Shown: in pieces, positions 6,952-7,967 of the stretch
Position numbering within the stretch: the stretch's first letter is position 1
Layout of the letters: each line of letters opens with the position of its first letter
Assembly: GCA_017959625.1 (NCBI GenBank)
Contig: JAGDAG010000292.1
Span: 1-7,967, forward strand
Reading direction: 5' to 3'
Length of the DNA: 7,967 nt
Origin: Abditibacteriota bacterium
Lineage (GTDB): Bacteria; Armatimonadota; UBA5829
Notes under the pieces: generated by a model
The model's database searches: none
The model's input: only the letters and a program-made list of their open reading frames with translations
What the model was told of the DNA's origin: nothing
Position numbers and translations under genes: made by a program

Positions 6952-6980
6952 TTGACAACTGCGGCGGAACGCGGTATAAT
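6952..6980 (+). promoter_or_regulatory. Consensus sigma70-type promoter of the repressor gene
   Basis: Perfect -35 TTGACA (6952-6957), ideal 17-nt spacer and perfect -10 TATAAT (6975-6980). The predicted start near 6987 gives a leader of about 35 nt. The -35 is embedded in the small palindrome GTTGACAAC (6951-6959), and another half-site GTCAAC (7002-7007) lies in the leader just before the Shine-Dalgarno GGAGG (7009-7013). Both suggest autoregulation. A full-consensus promoter would be very strong if not repressed. Confidence 0.85.
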
Positions 6981-7021
6981 ATACTTGTTAATACTTAAAC
7001 AGTCAACGGGAGGGGTCCGTT

Positions 7022-7681
7022 ATGCCCAAGGGGTTCACAAGACTTATAAAACAGGACAAGCTGCTGGCAGGCTCCGAAACGAAGCTTGCCGCGGAAACGG
7101 GAGTAAACCGCAATACTCTGCATTACTGGCTGTCCAACGAAAACGCCAGGCCTTCTTTTGATATCCTCATCGCCTATACCGGCAGCCTGGACTGCTCCGA
7201 TGAGAGGAAAAGGGATTATTTTGAGGAATGCGGCTATCCGGTGCCGGCGGAGCTGCTGCCGGAAGCCGAAGAAGCCGCCTTTACCGACGTCCCGGTAGTG
7301 GGCAGCGTCCACGCGGGGCATACGGCGTGGGCCGAAGAGGAGAGCCTGGGCGCGGTGACGGTCCCGAACAGCATGCTGGGGGACGCCGACAGGCATTTTT
7401 ATCTCATAGTGGAAGGCGACTGCATGAACAAGCTGCTGCCGGAGGGCTCCATGGCCCTGGTGTCTGAGGACAGGCACCCCATCAACGGCAACACGGTGGT
7501 AGTATGCAGAGACGATGAGGAATATATGATACGCCGCTATTTCAAACGCGGCGGCACCATACGCCTGGAACCGGAGTCCTTCAACAAGGAACACAGGCCA
7601 ATAGTCATTTCGGAAAAAAACTTTCAGCGGGAAGGCTGGAAGATAGTGGGGGTGGCCACCTCTGCTATGATAGAACTCTGA
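7022..7681 (+). CDS. XRE-type / S24 LexA-CI-like repressor with substituted catalytic residues
   Basis: A 219-residue transcriptional repressor. The N-terminal helix-turn-helix is at about 20-45 (ETKLAAETGVNRNTLHYWLS). A linker leads to a C-terminal S24 (LexA/CI/UmuD) domain from about 88 to 219. The Ala98-Gly99 cleavage site is present (VGSVHAGH), as are the fold motifs YLIVEGDCM, LPEGSMALV, NGNTVVVCRDDEE and the closing VGVATSAMIEL. The active site is not standard. The Ser of the G-x-S-M motif is Cys134 (codon TGC), and by alignment to E. coli LexA (Ser119/Lys156, 37 residues apart) the general-base Lys is Arg171 (CGC). Self-cleavage in response to RecA is therefore doubtful. ATG 7022 has GGAGG eight nt upstream. 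The gene is monocistronic, with its own promoter and a terminator 8 nt after the stop. It is likely to repress itself and the divergent membrane protein gene. It is not the canonical LexA, whose HTH is a different winged type; a phage-type origin is possible. Confidence 0.85.
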   Translation: MPKGFTRLIKQDKLLAGSETKLAAETGVNRNTLHYWLSNENARPSFDILIAYTGSLDCSDERKRDYFEECGYPVPAELLPEAEEAAFTDVPVVGSVHAGHTAWAEEESLGAVTVPNSMLGDADRHFYLIVEGDCMNKLLPEGSMALVSEDRHPINGNTVVVCRDDEEYMIRRYFKRGGTIRLEPESFNKEHRPIVISEKNFQREGWKIVGVATSAMIEL

Positions 7682-7712
7682 TAAAAACGGGGCGCTTTCC
7701 GCGCCCTTTTTT
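7682..7712. terminator. Bidirectional rho-independent terminator between convergent genes
   Basis: The stem GGGCGC/GCGCCC with a TTTCC loop (7690-7706) is followed on the plus strand by six T (7707-7712). On the left it is flanked by AAAAA (7683-7687), which is a T-tract for the minus strand. It serves the repressor gene and the convergent beta-helix gene, whose TAA (7713-7711) overlaps the T-tract. Confidence 0.85.
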
Positions 7713-7967
7713 ATTTCACAAGCCTTTTGGCTTCCGCAGGCTTCCCCTTTCCTGCGGCCGACGGCCCGGGGGTATTGTCCAGCAGCTGTATGTTCCGGGC
7801 GGCCGCCGGCTTTCTGACGGTGAACCTTTCCTGGGCCAGGTTGCCCATGATCACGGCTCCCTGAGCCTTCGGGCCTATATCCACGTGAACGGGGCCGGGG
7901 CAGAAGGTGTTGCCTTCTATGACGGCGTTCCCGGCTTCCAGGCTTACCGCCTTTCTGCCGAAATCCG
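7711..7967 (-). CDS. C-terminal fragment of a parallel beta-helix (pectate-lyase-like) protein, 5' end beyond window
   Basis: Only the last 84 residues are visible. They contain short beta-helix-type coils: KAVSLEAGNAVIEGNTF, HVDIGPKAQGAVIMGNLA and RNIQLLDNTPG. Each pairs alternating hydrophobic residues with the recurring G-N or D-N turn that is typical of right-handed beta-helix proteins such as pectate lyase and polygalacturonase superfamily members. A Lys/Ala/Pro-rich tail (about 68-84) ends the chain. These proteins are usually exported and act on or bind polysaccharides, which fits the two glycoside hydrolases nearby, but no catalytic residue is in the visible part. The gene runs convergent to the repressor and shares its terminator. 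An autotransporter-like or tail-spike protein would look similar. Confidence 0.65.
   Translation of the reverse strand, partial: DFGRKAVSLEAGNAVIEGNTFCPGPVHVDIGPKAQGAVIMGNLAQERFTVRKPAAARNIQLLDNTPGPSAAGKGKPAEAKRLVK

Noticed and set aside
6995..7594. A 199-residue minus-strand frame opposite the repressor
   Set aside because: The plus strand encodes an unmistakable HTH/S24 protein with promoter, ribosome site and terminator.
6523..7681. Prophage or integrative element around the CI-like repressor
   Set aside because: No integrase, excisionase, structural gene, tRNA or direct-repeat attachment site is visible, and both flanks look like ordinary chromosomal genes.

Overview
The window reads as a chromosomal segment of a GC-rich bacterium that probably uses polysaccharides. 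It holds two tandem secreted glycoside hydrolases, the end of a parallel beta-helix protein and a housekeeping GMP synthase gene. The style (paralogous exported hydrolases, beta-helix proteins, a TTG start, tight overlaps) would fit environmental or gut lineages such as Armatimonadota/Abditibacteriota or the PVC group. That placement is a guess; no rRNA or other firm phylogenetic marker is present.

Region 1 (1-6472, all minus strand) looks like one operon. A near-consensus promoter (TTGACA, 18 nt, TATAAT; 6472-6443) precedes a CNNM/CBS/CorC_HlyC membrane protein (6406-5051). This overlaps by ATGA the first exported glycoside hydrolase (5054-2703), which overlaps by TTGA its paralogue (2706-373). 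The paralogue is followed after 35 nt by guaA (337 to beyond the left edge). The second hydrolase is best started at TTG 2706, which yields a clean signal peptide and a strong Shine-Dalgarno sequence, rather than at an ATG 60 nt further upstream.

Region 2 (6471-7712) is a compact regulatory cassette. A two-TM small membrane protein (6813-6523, minus) with its own terminator lies divergent to an XRE/S24 (LexA/CI-like) repressor (7022-7681, plus). The 208-bp gap between them carries two strong sigma70-type promoters and several GTTGAC/GTCAAC half-sites arranged as inverted repeats over both -35 elements, as expected for an autoregulated switch. The repressor keeps the Ala-Gly cleavage site, but the catalytic Ser is Cys and the catalytic Lys is Arg, so it may not self-cleave.

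Region 3 (7682-7967) has a bidirectional terminator shared with a convergent gene, of which only the C-terminal 84 residues of a beta-helix protein are in the window.

There is no gene-free stretch longer than 300 bases. I see no tRNA, rRNA, CRISPR array, insertion sequence or recognisable attachment site.
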